A model generated the notes under the pieces. That model was not told the origin of the DNA, ran no database searches, and saw only the letters and a list, made by a program, of their open reading frames with translations. DNA of 64,000 nt from Acanthacorydalis orientalis (lineage: Eukaryota; Arthropoda; Insecta; Megaloptera; Corydalidae). The DNA lies in NCBI GenBank assembly GCA_034766995.1, contig CM068315.1, positions 20,074,344 through 20,138,343 on the forward strand. The letters run 5' to 3'. A program made the translations under genes and the position numbers. Position 1 is the first letter of the stretch; every line of letters starts with the position of its first letter. Positions 39,802 to 51,622 of the stretch are shown piece by piece.

Positions 39802-40954
39802 TGTATTTTATTAAAACACTATAAATAAAGGTGTAGATGAGCAGTGTACATGTTACAGAAAGTTCTTAATTTTTTAGTGCAATTTCAGCAGTTTTCCTAC
39901 CGAATTTTTTTTACATTTTTTGATAGCAATCCTTCCAACTGTTTCGCAGCTTACACAACTTCTCTTTTTTTCTTCGAACTTCATTTCCTATTTTTTAACA
40001 GAAACCTACACATGAAACTGGATCTTAAAGTTTTCCATCACGTCACTGGATTCAAGTAACTTTGACATAACTATCTATTACTTATTTATAAGTTATCAGT
40101 GAGTTTACAACTGAAATGCTCAATAATAATTATATTGCAAACTTTTTATATCATTTAGTAATTATTCTCATCGCCATGCTGAATGCACTAATTTAAGTAG
40201 ACTGGAGATTTACTTCAGTTGTCATCAGTGATTATTTTTGATTTATTACAGCATTATGTTTTGTTATCGATAGTACTGCTTCCTATTGAATATTTCGTGA
40301 AAAACATATATATATATATATAGTCTTTACATTTTAGAATAGTAATGTTCTTTCCATTTTCTGTCTTGTGTTGTAAATTTTCTTCGTTAATTTTTTTCGT
40401 TTTCATTTTCTTACGAACTCGGAATGATTGTGATGAATCACAAAACAATGATAGAAATTTTTAATCTGTAAATAAATATAGCTTTGCAATATTTAACCCC
40501 ACGCAATACTAAGCCTTGATGATCATCGATAACTTCCAATGAGAAAAACACACGACCCATGACAACAGACCTCAATTTAAATATTACACAAACTTTTATC
40601 ATTATATGTTTGCGATACTGAATATTTCACTGCGACGTTGACAATAAAACATACGTAACTCACTAGGCAAACAACATATTAATCAAATTCAATTTTCTTT
40701 TCTTACAATCTGCTATACTTCTATAATGTTCTCTAATTTAAAACACAAGTTCATCGCCCATGGGATGCACATCTATACAAGAGGTGTAAAAAAGGATGCA
40801 AAATAGGTGTGAGATGCCTTTCAAAAAATAATCTTAACTTCGCTTTGAATAGTTTGTTGACTGATTACAGAAATAATGAAAGACGTACCCATTCCACTTT
40901 CAGAGAGATAAGGGAAAAAAGCTAAGAAAATTTAACTTAAAACGTTAATTGCAA
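39802..40954. other. AT-rich DNA, nothing recognised
   Basis: A small TA tract at 40308-40321. The plus strand is open for about 70 codons at 39844-40059 without a recognisable domain. Confidence 0.4.
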
Positions 40955-40962
40955 AACATACA

Positions 40963-41027
<65 letters not shown>
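40955..41027. repeat. (CATA)n(TA)n microsatellite
   Basis: About nine CATA units followed by TA units. Confidence 0.97.
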
Positions 41028-41028
<1 letters not shown>

Positions 41029-41029
41029 A

Positions 41030-41092
41030 TTTCGTCTCCTACTCACTACGCTCGCCAACCCCCAAGGAGGTCCGCCCCCTTCTTGACTGTAA
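41030..41092. repeat. Head of the GCTCACTGCGCTCGCC repeat family
   Basis: CTACTCACTACGCTCGCCAA followed by CCCCCAAGGAGG matches the GC-rich head of copies at 12267 and 46732. As in the other copies it abuts a TA tract. Confidence 0.55.
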
Positions 41093-41752
41093 TGGATGTT
41101 TTTAGCTGTTAACTTCAATAAATGGAAGATTGTTTTTTTTTTAATCTGCATTTCGCTTAAATTACCAGTTCTTTGCCTGTTCCGCTCTGCCTCTATTTAT
41201 TCTGCTGTTGCCGTTGCGCGTTTTTTCAACCGGTATTTTTGTATTTACAGTAACCGATGTTTTTGCAGTTCTTCTATTGATAATTTTCTTCTACCCACTT
41301 TAATTGTAATGTAGTGAGATAATTATTATTAGTCTACATAATTATTGACTGACGCAGATCAACACTTTTTTTAACCTTAATAACTAATTACATAGTTGTT
41401 GATGCACTTAACAAACTTTTTAATTTATCACTACTTATAATATGTAGGTCTTCTTCAACTTCATCGTTTTCACTATCTTTCTCCCCTTCGACCACCTCCT
41501 CCAACTGCTGAAGTTACTTATGCCCCCAGTAAACTTTTTATCACTCTTTGCTGCCTAAAAACACGTATTTATATACGAGAAGAGACTTTAATTTGAAATC
41601 ACCAGATGTATTAGCCTCTAGCAACAATGTTAATCTGTCTTTCATGGGCTTATTTAAGTAAATTGGATTCTTCTTTTGCTACGACCGGGCTTCATGAAGT
41701 ACGGTCGTTGTACTATCAATTGTTCGGTGGGGTAGTCGTTTGGAGAGGATCT
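41093..41752. other. AT-rich DNA, nothing recognised
   Basis: The plus strand is open for 72 codons near 41096-41314, but nothing is recognised. Confidence 0.4.
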
Positions 41753-41755
41753 ACT

Positions 41756-41756
41756 G

Positions 41757-41833
<77 letters not shown>
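41756..41833. repeat. (TA)n microsatellite
   Basis: About 37 TA units. Confidence 0.97.
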
Positions 41834-41840
<7 letters not shown>

Positions 41841-41914
41841 CATATATACATACACATCAGTTAAAGTAATACAAAATTACACTGAAACTTACTTCGAATG
41901 AATAATTGAGTTTT

Positions 41915-42260
41915 AGGGTAAGTCGATGACTATATATGATCATTTTTCGAACATCGTCCGGCGAAAATAACCTAGTTCGCTGGTGTTGGCAATACTTGGT
42001 GACGTGCAATTTTGCCCAACAAACAAATGAGCGCGTTCGTTTACATTCGGCATATTGTCGTCGAACAAACTCATCAATCATAATGAACCGAAGGTCGCGA
42101 TACAAAAAAGTGGTGTTTCGCACCAGGTAATGTGTACACAATTAACTGCTTCGTGTTAGATGGGTTGTAAATCCAGAGCGAACCCGCGTACATCATAATC
42201 ATTCGTACTTCCTTGGCTCGCTGACTTACATAGCGTCTCTACGAGCTAGTTGTATTATAT
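41915..42260. other. CpG-bearing single-copy-like stretch
   Basis: CpGs are much denser than in the neighbourhood (for example CATCGTCCGGCGAAAAT). Both strands are open for 65-95 codons, and a plus-strand ATG at 42079-42081 (MNRRSRYKKVVFR) is followed by AGGTAATG, a weak donor. It could be a gene start or enhancer within the long RanBP9/10 intron. No protein family was recognised. Confidence 0.25.
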
Positions 42261-43500
42261 TACCATTTTTTTGATACTATCCTATGGAAACACATACTAT
42301 ACAACTATTTTATTTATTGTTCATATATTTCCAAATTAGTAAAGAAGACAGTATTTTGACAGTTCACTTAATTTATATTGCGAATTGTTTTTCAGTGTGA
42401 CTCGTGGACGATGCTATTTTAATAATGGTTTTTTATTGACTTATTATTGGTTCGTAATGAAATTTCTTTTAATAAAATGATATTCATCCTGGATTAATGA
42501 AAGTTAAATAAAATATTAAAAAAGAAAGATATTTCACTACTCAATTCATACTCTCTAACATGTTGGCTGATTTCTCTTTTACAGTTTTCATGTTATTTTT
42601 AGCCCTCAATTATTAACATTGTGTTTCTTATTTATACTAGCATTCTAATTTACGATATAAATAAGGATTTAGTATACATTGTTAAATTGCAATCAGCACT
42701 GAAAGTTGATTAAGATGCATGATAGATGGTGGCAGATTTTTAAATTAAATTCAAAAAATAGAAAGTTTCAAGTACAAACTTTCCACTTCCTGTAACACAC
42801 TTTTCAACAAATAAATTTTGGTATCGTATTCAGAAAATTTGGACAAAAATGAAAGTAGCCAAATTTTTAGGGACTTCTTCTTGTAAGTTGTTTTTATTTT
42901 AAAAAAGTTTTACGAGTGGCAATGCAATTAAGTGCTTCTTTGTGAATGACAAATGAACTGTCATAATAGCAATGTGTTTTTATGCGATAATGTAACTATC
43001 TCGAAGAGACAAAATTGCAATGAGACAACTGTCTATATTAATATTTGCATCACTTTTGTAATAGCTTTAAATGTAAGTTTTTTAGTTTTAAAAAAAGACA
43101 AGATTCATAATGTTTATGAAAATAATTAATAACAAAAAATTTACAAAAAAAAATAAAAATAAAAATCAATCCTGGTTTTCGACGCGAGATCCATTCGTTA
43201 AACCAAACAGGTCAAACAAAGATTTCTGTTTTCAAGCGTTTTTGAATTTTAGAAAGAGGGTATTCGGCCGTAATATTTATAGCAATTGAAACACATTGTC
43301 AAAATCGTTGTAACCTTAGTCTTCGAGTAATATATTGCTTTAAAGAATTCATTATTGTTATTCGAAACAAAATGCGCACGGATCAATCATTTATTAAACA
43401 ATACAAATATATTAACGATGCTTTGTTTTTTCTATTACAAAATGATCAATAAAAATTTATAATAAGAAATTAAATCACAAATATTGATTTATTCGAAAGC

Positions 43501-43502
<2 letters not shown>
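42261..43502. other. AT-rich DNA, nothing recognised
   Basis: No exon or transposon protein recognised. Confidence 0.4.

Positions 43503-43552
<50 letters not shown>
43503..43552. repeat. (TA)n microsatellite
   Basis: About 24 TA units. Confidence 0.97.
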
Positions 43553-43554
<2 letters not shown>

Positions 43555-43732
43555 CACACAACCACCTATTAAATATATAAATCGAAAACAGTTTCATTAA
43601 ATTACTAATTTGCATCAATAAATGCTATAAAAACAAAACTTATAATAATCACACTTGCGTTTAACAGACAAAAATGAGTATATAAATATGTCAGTACGTA
43701 AGAAAAAAAGCAAAGAAAATTAATATTGATAC

Positions 43733-43736
<4 letters not shown>

Positions 43737-43802
<66 letters not shown>
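43737..43802. repeat. (TA)n microsatellite
   Basis: About 32 TA units, ending at the hairpin that follows. Confidence 0.97.
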
Positions 43803-43805
<3 letters not shown>

Positions 43806-43848
43806 CTGCGTGTATGTATATATATATATAAATACATACACGCAGCAC
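43803..43848. repeat. Perfect hairpin with TA loop
   Basis: GTGCTGCGTGTATGTAT is followed, across a TA-rich centre, by its exact reverse complement ATACATACACGCAGCAC: 17-bp arms, or more if the TA bases pair too. Confidence 0.9.
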
Positions 43849-44400
43849 ACACATTCACACCCAACACACGCACATTTAGTACAAAGCCAATTGCCAACCA
43901 ACTAAAGATTTGACAGTTTGGTCAGCTGTTCTCGCTTAGGAAAATATATATTTCTTGGACTGACTCACACGTCGATTTTCATCAATAAAAACCTAACTGA
44001 ATCGAATCAATACTAATATTGGCACTGCGACGACAATTACAGACTATTTTTCGAACATTTGAATGAGGGAATGAAAATGTACATATCTGTAACGCATTTT
44101 CCGTATCGACCTGATTTCTGTCGACGAGTCGATATCTTTATATTTACACATACGAGAACACACATTCACAAACACTTGTAAGTGGGTTTAAACATTGCTC
44201 ATTTTATGAAATTTTATAAATAACTATTACTAGTAGCATATTTTCATTATTAAAAAAAAAATACACAAAAAACAAATAAACATAGAGATGAAAATATAGT
44301 CGCTGCAAAGACGTTCTGCAATATAGTGAATTGTCCAGTCATACGTCATGACAAGCATCAGCTGATTTCTTTGTTTGCAGACATATATACACAATGCACA
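43849..44400. other. Single-copy-like intronic DNA of the RanBP9/10 gene
   Basis: No exon or repeat end was recognised. It lies in what should be intron 1 of the gene whose first exon is at 44560-44752. Confidence 0.4.
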
Positions 44401-44407
44401 GGTTTGG

Positions 44408-44483
44408 TTCGCGTGACGGGATTCGAACGCGTATTGGACGCTGACCGTTGTGGACGACGTCCACTAACGACGTCCACGCGCGA
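44408..44483 (-). other. tRNA-like sequence, probably degenerate
   Basis: On the minus strand, 76 nt can be laid out as a tRNA. The acceptor strands TCGCGCG and CACGCGA pair at six of seven positions. The D stem GACG/CGTC is perfect. The T arm ACGCG-TTCGAAT-CCCGT pairs at four of five positions and carries a B-box-like GTTCGAATCCC. The discriminator A is followed by genomic CCA. The anticodon stem does not pair and no proper anticodon loop (T at position 33) is seen. It may be a tRNA pseudogene, a tRNA-derived fragment or coincidence. Confidence 0.25.
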
Positions 44484-44559
44484 CACGAAGTTCAGCCGTC
44501 GCACAATGTTACAATCTTGTACAGTTAGCCCTAACCATAAAACCTTGGAGCGCACTCAC

Positions 44560-44752
44560 CTTTATAGTGCACACGGAGATTGTTCTGTGACAGGCCGATG
44601 TAGTTGAACTTGTCGCGCGGACTCCACGATCTCGGTAAAGGCGTTTCGTCCTCGTTCACGGCAGGATATAATAACTTCAAACGATCCACAGCACCATTTT
44701 GCGTTTCAACTTGAGGATCCATTGCAATCCGTCCATTGCTCGCGGCGGCCAT
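44560..44752 (-). CDS. RanBP9/10: RanBP9/RanBP10 (RanBPM) first coding exon
   Basis: This exon encodes the N-terminus of a RanBPM-type scaffold protein, a component of the CTLH/GID E3 ubiquitin ligase complex in animals. The ATG at 44750-44752 gives [13 protein letters not shown]; then [32 protein letters not shown] and NNLRVHYKG follow, which is the highly conserved lead into the SPRY domain. It ends at 44560 in AAAG followed by a consensus GTGAGT donor (44554-44559), after 64 codons plus one base (phase 1), inside the Gly codon of HYKG as expected for the family. The frame is open upstream to a GTG at 44818, but the ATG with GACATGG context is the sensible start. The SPRY remainder, LisH, CTLH and CRA parts must lie on later exons, at lower coordinates; I could not find any of them here. 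CpG-rich sequence around the exon suggests the promoter is close. Confidence 0.93.
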
Positions 44753-44885
44753 GTCTGATTTCACACTCCCGGATGCGTTCGTTAACAGTCGTGTGCGACG
44801 TTGTGATCTAAATTGCACAGATGGCAGTCATGTCATATTCAGCTGTTGCCGTGTCACCATGACAACCAGATGACGCCGTCAACAC
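44753..44885 (-). promoter_or_regulatory. Probable 5-prime untranslated region and promoter of RanBP9/10
   Basis: The stretch upstream of the RanBP9/10 ATG has many CpGs (for example GTCGCACACGACTG on the minus strand) against an AT-rich background, as is common at insect housekeeping promoters. No TATA box is evident. The transcription start cannot be located from sequence alone. Confidence 0.4.
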
Positions 44886-45766
44886 GTGTACTACGATAAA
44901 AAAATTTATCACACAATAATTTAAACTGTTGTATTTTATTTCTCATCCAAAGAAACGAATTCAAATTAATAATAGAAATATATCCTTCGAAACATTTTTT
45001 TCTTATTTATTTCATTTATTTTCAAACGAACATTGATCATAAATAGACTTAGTTTTACACACAAAAATTAGTAGTTGATATAAGTTTCTTAGCAAATTAA
45101 CCTATCTATAACTATAGTTTAATTCCTAACCTTGAAAACAAACAAAACAAGTTATTAAACTTTTTTATTGGCTGTATTTCAGTAAATGTGATATTAGTGT
45201 TATTAATTTATAGGTATAGTTATGTTCTTTCTTCTTTAGCCCCCAGACACTCTTTTAAAAGATGTGTATGGTCAATGACCTTTTAATTAGATATTACAAT
45301 TTACCTACAGCATAAATAACAAAAATTTTTGAAATTCTAGCATTCCTTGAGATATTCCACCTTCAAGTAGTCAGCTAAACTTTGTGATGATAATTCTACA
45401 TTCCTTTTCATTCATAGCATATATATGCATGCATATTTTTCACTTACTTTCATCATATTGAAAAGGAGAAAATATTTTTTGGATATCATTGTATATAATT
45501 CTGTTTTTTTAAGTTCACTAATTTATTTTAATAAAGTAAAACTTTGATTGCTTAGTTTTCCCAATTATTATTAAACACTAAATTGTTAAAGTAAAAAGTT
45601 AAACTTTAACAGTATATTTTCAATACTTTTTATATTGCAAAAATTTGAAATATCTTCCTTTTACACAATTTTTGACTATTAACCTTTTTATTTCAGGTAA
45701 GGAAACATTTTTTTCATCCCTTCGTTAGTGCAAAAGACATTTTCATATAGTTCTGACATTATATAA
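44886..45766. other. Intergenic AT-rich DNA upstream of RanBP9/10
   Basis: No gene was recognised. It is part of the 5.3-kb interval between the SAP30BP stop codon and the RanBP9/10 start. Confidence 0.45.
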
Positions 45767-45907
<141 letters not shown>

Positions 45908-46731
45908 ATCCAAACACATTATCACTATTTGTATTAGTTGTATTATGATTTTAAAAGTTTTTATAATGATTTACAAACATTTTCCTATGGTAATACATTA
46001 TTTTCTCACAATATTCAATGCTTGATCAGCTTTCTTACATTATTTTTTAATGTAATTTTGTTGTTATATAAATCCCTAATTATTTTAAAATTCACCCACA
46101 TCTACTTTCCATCCCTAATAAATACACTTGTCTTATTTATTTAACATTTTTCCTTTGAAGAAAGTGCAATTTTCATTTTCAGCACATTCAACTTTTCTAT
46201 GCTTTGTTGTTTACTATATTAATTACTTTTTGGAATCATATTAAGTTTTGAGACAGTAATAACATCCCAGCAGAGAATATTTTTTGGTTTGTTACCCACA
46301 TACAATGAATTAGTGTATTACAAAAATATGACATGTATTTATATATATATATATATATATTAAATTAAATTCACAACATACTTTCCTCCATATGTGAAAC
46401 GTAATATTTCTACTTTTAGTATTCATCTTCAAAATAAAAGAAACAATACATAATTTAATTTAATACTTTTTTATCTTGTAATGATATACAAAAGAATAAT
46501 TCACAATAAGTTTTAGTACTATAACTAAACTTACTATTACAAAGAAATAAGAATCTGAAACATCATACCATTTTTTTATCAAATGTTAAACACTTGCTCA
46601 TACTTAACGTTAATCCCGTATGTGTATTTCTATGGTGATGCAATTATCATGATCATAATTCTACAATGAAATCTTTTAAAGTAATTTGGGATAGTGTTAC
46701 TTATTTTTATCTTAGTTATAGTAATACTAGG
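45908..46731. other. AT-rich DNA, nothing recognised
   Basis: A short TA tract at 46340-46360; otherwise no gene or repeat end. Confidence 0.4.
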
Positions 46732-46905
46732 GGGTTTCACCCTCTGCGTGCTGTGCTCTACAAACTTCGGGCTCACTGCACTCATCTACTTGTCAATTAT
46801 AAGCATGTACATGTAACCAAATGAAACAATAAACATATTTGGGTATCATAAAAGTCACATCTCAAATAAATAAATCAATGTCATAGATTTGTATATATAT
46901 ATATA
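46732..46905. repeat. Copy of the GCTCACTGCGCTCGCC repeat family
   Basis: Blocks GGGCTCACTGCACTCATCTA, CTTGTCAATTATAAGCATG, TTTGGGTATCATAAAAGTC and AAATAAATCAATGTCATAGA follow in the same order as at 16698-16835, ending in a TA tract. Confidence 0.75.
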
Positions 46906-47039
46906 CAATATATATGTTAGTACGACTATATAAAACATTCTAGCAGATAGATTATTTTTTTCAATGTTTTCTTTTTGAGGACAATTTTGATTTTATATAT
47001 ATAGAAATAAAAATAATTACATAAAATTACAACGAATTA

Positions 47040-47130
47040 GAAGAAATATCATTCATTTAGTAATTAAAATTAAAAGAAATATCATTCATTTAGTAATTAA
47101 AATTAAGAAAAATATGTCATTCAGTAATTA
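47040..47130. repeat. Short tandem repeat, unit about 35 bp
   Basis: AGAAATATCATTCATTTAGT followed by AATTAAAATTAAA occurs twice in a row and then a third, diverged time. Confidence 0.85.
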
Positions 47131-47283
47131 AGAGAAATTAAATTATACTGCCATATATATACAACAAATTTAACAATACAATACAAAAAAGGAAACGAAG
47201 ATAAAATAAAAAGTAAGAACAAAAAAAGGAAATAAAAATTAATAAATGTGTTTTTTTTATTACAAAAATCTACAAAGTACAAT

Positions 47284-47372
47284 TAACACGTTGACGGCAG
47301 CGTGTACCACTGGTGGTACAAACAAACAGATTTAGCAAAATACAAATTACAGCACCAACGTCAAAGTGTTAG
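47284..47372. mobile_element. Very short piggyBac-like miniature element
   Basis: TTAA at 47282-47285 borders CACGTTGACGGCAGCGTG; about 80 bp on, CACCAACGTCAAAGTG is followed by TTAG. The ends form an imperfect inverted repeat (CACGTTGACG against CACTTTGACG), and TTAA/TTAG would be the target copies, one mutated. The inner GTACCACTGGTGGTAC is a perfect palindrome. The assignment rests on short matches. Confidence 0.45.
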
Positions 47373-47683
47373 AGAATGTTTTTTTTAAAAAAAATGAATA
47401 AATGCACATTTATAATTATTCTATTTTCAATACAAATTAATTTCAACTTTGTTTTTTCATTGTTTTTTTTTTAGTAATATTAATTTCTCCAATTTCATGT
47501 GTTTAGAGTTTAATGTGATTTCTAATAAACTAAATAATATTAAAATGAATGATAGCAGAATGATTTTAAGTACTTTTTGAACATAAACTTATATGTCAAA
47601 TTTAAAAACAAATACTACTATTAAATTACTTTGTACAAATAAAAGTATATTAATGCCTTGAGATATACCAAATATACTTCTAT

Positions 47684-47747
<64 letters not shown>
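47684..47747. repeat. (TA)n microsatellite
   Basis: About 30 TA units. Confidence 0.97.
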
Positions 47748-47750
<3 letters not shown>

Positions 47751-48295
47751 TTTAATGTCCTTACATAATAAATTACTTGATTTAAATGCAAATAATGTTT
47801 TAAAATTCTCAAAAATAATTTGTTTATTTATTAATCATAAACACAATAAATATAGACAGATAATCCAAATCAAAAAATTCTAAGAACAAAAAACGCATAT
47901 ATTTTTTCTTACATATACCTTAAGAATGAAAAAATATGAAACAAAGATGAAAATACAAAATGTAATACTGATGTATAATTTACTATCTTTATTAGAGGTT
48001 TACTGAAAAGTATAGCTGGTATCCAAAATAGATAAATAGAAATTAAATATTCTTTAGTGTTAAAGTAATTACAAAAAACCACAGTATCCGAAAAGGAATA
48101 GATTTGGTGGTAGACGAGCAAGATGAAATGTTATAAGTCAAATCTTGCTCTGTCTTAATTATAAAATTTTTGTCTGCAACACAGCCTTTATTTAATTTTT
48201 ACTTATAAAAATATCTGCATACATATTACATTAAGAAATATAAAACTATACTTAACAATTAAAATTGTAGCAAATTCTTCTTTAGTTTTAACTGT
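47748..48295. other. AT-rich DNA, nothing recognised
   Basis: No gene recognised. Confidence 0.4.
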
Positions 48296-48382
48296 TTATA
48301 TATGCATACATATGTGTATGTATGTATGTATATATATATATATATATATCTGTGTGTATGTATGCATACGTATGTATGTATG

Positions 48383-48474
<92 letters not shown>

Positions 48475-48560
48475 ATATATATATACATATGTGTGTGTAT
48501 ATATATATATATATACATATGTGTGTATATATATATATATATATTTATATACACACATAT
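48296..48560. repeat. Compound (TA)n/(TG)n/(TATG)n microsatellite
   Basis: About 265 bp of mixed TA, TG, TATG and TACA tracts, readable as long tyrosine/isoleucine frames on both strands that are not genes. Confidence 0.97.
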
Positions 48561-48679
48561 ACTGCCAATCATTTACACTCTAATAAGAGGTTCTCTGCAA
48601 GAGACAAATTATAAAATATATTTTGTCCTGCTCAATCTTCTGTTCAAAAAATTGTACAAACATATGTAGTATTAGCACT

Positions 48680-49010
48680 TTCTAACATTATGGTTAAATT
48701 GACTTTCACAAATGAATCTTTCACCTCACAATCCACAAAATATTTTTTTTAGTCAAAAATGTTTAATCATTGATCATTCTCATGATATTAAAACCGTCAA
48801 AGCTCTATAATAAAAAAAATCTGACTCTTATGTATCCTAATGTTCTGAGGATGATGGCACTGTCATCAAAATACACATAAACAACGATCAAAAATGATCA
48901 ACAATTATTTTAACATTTTTTTATCAAAAAAATTGTTTTTGTATCGTGGGACAACAGAATAATTCATTTGTAAAAATAGCACTATCAGTATTTATTATAT
49001 CTGTGGTTTT
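48680..49010. repeat. Palindromic repeat copy
   Basis: Left-arm words (TTTCACAAATGAATCTTTCA, AAAATGTTTAATCATTGATC) recur inverted at the right (GATCAACAATTATTTTAAC, AATAATTCATTTGTAAAAAT). The centre holds TTCTGAGGATGATGG, as at 7860-7920. Same family as 5690-6090. Confidence 0.6.
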
Positions 49011-50034
49011 AGTATTATCTCAAACAATATTTCCTTTATAATTATTTAACAATACATGAGTACCAAAACAAATATAATAGCAATAGCACATTTGGAATCT
49101 TATCTATAAATAATATGATACTGTTATTTTAACACAAAATGCAGGTAAGCTTTTTAATTCTTTTCAGTTATATTAAACTCTTAAATACTTTGATAAAATT
49201 TATAAAATGAATTACCAGTTTATTTTAAATAAAATTTAACATGATTTTAAAAATGCACTTTTATCAGAATTAATTATCTTCATAAACTTAGGACAATTTA
49301 ATAACATCATTTACTGTGATACTTCTAGTTACTTCATTTAAATAAAATATATTAATGCATTTAGCTACAAATCTCACTAAACATCCACTTATTTATCAAT
49401 GATAAAAATAAACTCTGGATTTTGCTATCATTACTTAAATGTACAAGTACTTTTAAACTTGCATACACTCAAATTTATGTAACTTTTTCAAAAATCCAAA
49501 TTTTTTATTGTATTAATTTTTCATGTTAGAAAAACTTTGTTGCAACAGCAATATAATTCAGCATTGAAATTATACTGTGAGTTTGTAAGCCATTTGGACA
49601 AAAATACACATTGTGTTACATTAGTATTAATTTTTTTATCATAAATATAAACTATCACATTTAATAATTTTAATTTATTACTTTTATTTTAAACTCACTA
49701 CTAATAAAAGCTTCAATGACAAGCACAATGAAGAGGTTCATTATATAAAATATTTACATAAGACAAGTGTCTGTATATTAGTGAAAGTATTACTTTCACA
49801 ACTCTTGAAATATATTGTATTATGTATATATTAATTCATCAATTACGATACTGTTATAAATTAAGAAATACTTAATTCAACAATATTTGTTCTACTTTTA
49901 TATAACATTAGAAAAATGTTGTATTTTTGGCAGCAGTTTACTGTATTCACATAAAAAACAAGTAACGTGATTCATATCACCACACTTTATCCATACACTT
50001 GATTGGCAATCATTTTGGCATTTATAATATCCAT
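49011..50034. other. AT-rich intergenic DNA downstream of SAP30BP
   Basis: No gene recognised; the SAP30BP 3-prime untranslated region may extend a little into it. Confidence 0.45.
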
Positions 50035-50037
50035 GTA

Positions 50038-50043
50038 TTTATT
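50038..50043 (-). terminator. Poly(A) signal AATAAA of SAP30BP
   Basis: AATAAA on the minus strand, about 40 bases after the SAP30BP stop codon, is a good candidate for cleavage and polyadenylation. Confidence 0.6.
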
Positions 50044-50083
50044 CCTACAAAATTTATCATGATTGCTAGTTTCTATACAGACT

Positions 50084-50935
50084 TTATAAACGTGGCTTTT
50101 TTGGAAGAGAACCAAAAGCTGATATAACCGTTCCTTTCGTACCCGTTGCAGTTGTAGTCAACGTTGGTTGTACAAGACCAGCTGGTTTCAATGCTTGAGT
50201 TGTAATGGCGTTTGCAGCCGGTTGATCCCATTTTGATTTTCTCCTTTTAGGATCATCTTCAACACCAGATTTTTTTACTGTCCCTGATACAAATTCAACC
50301 TTTGTTCTTTCTTTTCGTTCCTTCTCTCTTCTTTCCATATCTGCTTTCTGTGCCTTTGCAAGTTCTTCATAAAATGATTCTTTACCCCATCGCAATGGAT
50401 CATACACTTCAGCTGGATAGTTTGTACCGAATTCATTAATATCACAGAAATGAATCAGTTTCTCGTATATGCTCGGATTACGGAACTCTTTTCGTTTTTG
50501 TATGACAGAATTCATGTCAAGACCACCGGTCTGCATCTTTTCGTAGAGACAAGCTATTTTTTCTTGAAGCTCAGTCGAACACTTGCCTTTCGGTTCAGGA
50601 GGCAACTGCACACCATCATCGGACATTGGTTCCGGTTCAGGTGACTGAGGTTTCGAGCCAATTTCTTCGATCACAGACTCCTCCATTATATTACCGATTT
50701 CTTCATCTGATACGACATTATCATCATGATATGATACTAATTTCGGTACACGCATTACTAATGGTGATGCAGAGTTTGAATTTGGCTCGGACTGTATTTT
50801 TGATAATGGTGTTGCACTTCGCGACGTAACACGGCTACCTGGGTTCGGAGGTGTTTCATTTCCCTCGTCGTTTGCATCCTCCCCTTCGGAATCCGTGTAC
50901 GTAGCAGTCAGAGACGCCAATGCTTGAGAAGACAT
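50084..50935 (-). CDS. SAP30BP: SAP30-binding protein (HCNGP family)
   Basis: A nuclear protein that in vertebrates binds the SIN3/HDAC subunit SAP30 and takes part in transcriptional repression and splicing of short introns. The frame runs 283 codons from ATG 50933-50935 to TAA 50084-50086. Residues 1-118 are acidic and Ser/Pro-rich (TYTDSEGEDANDEG; PQSPEPEPMSDDG), as in homologues. Residues 119-214 form the HCNGP domain, with LDMNSVIQKRKEFRNPSIYE, KLIHFCDINEFGTNYP and EELAKAQKADMERREKER. The C-terminus has RRKSKWDQ (231-238), a Thr-rich stretch and basic KKPRL. Length is near the human protein (about 308). No intron interrupts the coding region, although vertebrate genes have many; with an intact frame and no poly(A) tract after it, it may be a normal intronless gene or an old functional retrocopy. 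It shares its strand with RanBP9/10 downstream. Confidence 0.96.
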   Translation of the reverse strand: MSSQALASLTATYTDSEGEDANDEGNETPPNPGSRVTSRSATPLSKIQSEPNSNSASPLVMRVPKLVSYHDDNVVSDEEIGNIMEESVIEEIGSKPQSPEPEPMSDDGVQLPPEPKGKCSTELQEKIACLYEKMQTGGLDMNSVIQKRKEFRNPSIYEKLIHFCDINEFGTNYPAEVYDPLRWGKESFYEELAKAQKADMERREKERKERTKVEFVSGTVKKSGVEDDPKRRKSKWDQPAANAITTQALKPAGLVQPTLTTTATGTKGTVISAFGSLPKKPRL

Positions 50936-51468
50936 TATTATACTATTTCAACTTTTCCACGATTACACTAAAAAAATACTTCTTATCAATATATAATATC
51001 TTTCACAATATCTTTCACAAATTTATTACTTTCATTAAAAAAGATACCTGAAGGCTCTAACTAAATTTTAACTAATAACATTAACATTGACATTTTAAAA
51101 TGCATTTATAGGTTATGTACGAATTAGAAAAAGGTTTACTTTTTTTCAGCAGTAAACAAACAATCAATTTGAAGAATATATTACGTTTATCAAATATAAT
51201 TTAATATAATATTATTAATTGTTATTAATTTATAAGCACAATAAAGTAATATTTATTAATAAAGCGACCCATTGAAAAAGCAACTTATTCTTTTGTAAAC
51301 TTAAACATGTAAACCAGTGACTTTCAAGCGACGGTAATTTTGAGATAACTGAAAAACTAAATACTTTATTATCTACTATGTGCAAAATAATTCATGTATA
51401 AAATTTACCCATAATTTTACATCAACGAATATTAAAATATATTAATATTCCAAAATTAAATAAATTAT
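50936..51468. other. Upstream region of SAP30BP
   Basis: AT-rich; the promoter and 5-prime untranslated region should lie in the first few hundred bases, but no element stands out. Confidence 0.4.

Positions 51469-51622
<154 letters not shown>

Noticed and set aside
41857..42141. 94-codon minus-strand frame as a gene
   Set aside because: The opposite strand is equally open and neither shows a recognisable motif or strong splice sites; kept only as a CpG-bearing stretch.
44326..44607. Plus-strand 93-codon frame overlapping the RanBP9/10 exon
   Set aside because: Antisense of the exon end and intron start; no known domain and no start context.
50450..50829. Plus-strand frames opposite SAP30BP
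   Set aside because: Antisense shadows of the conserved SAP30BP coding region.
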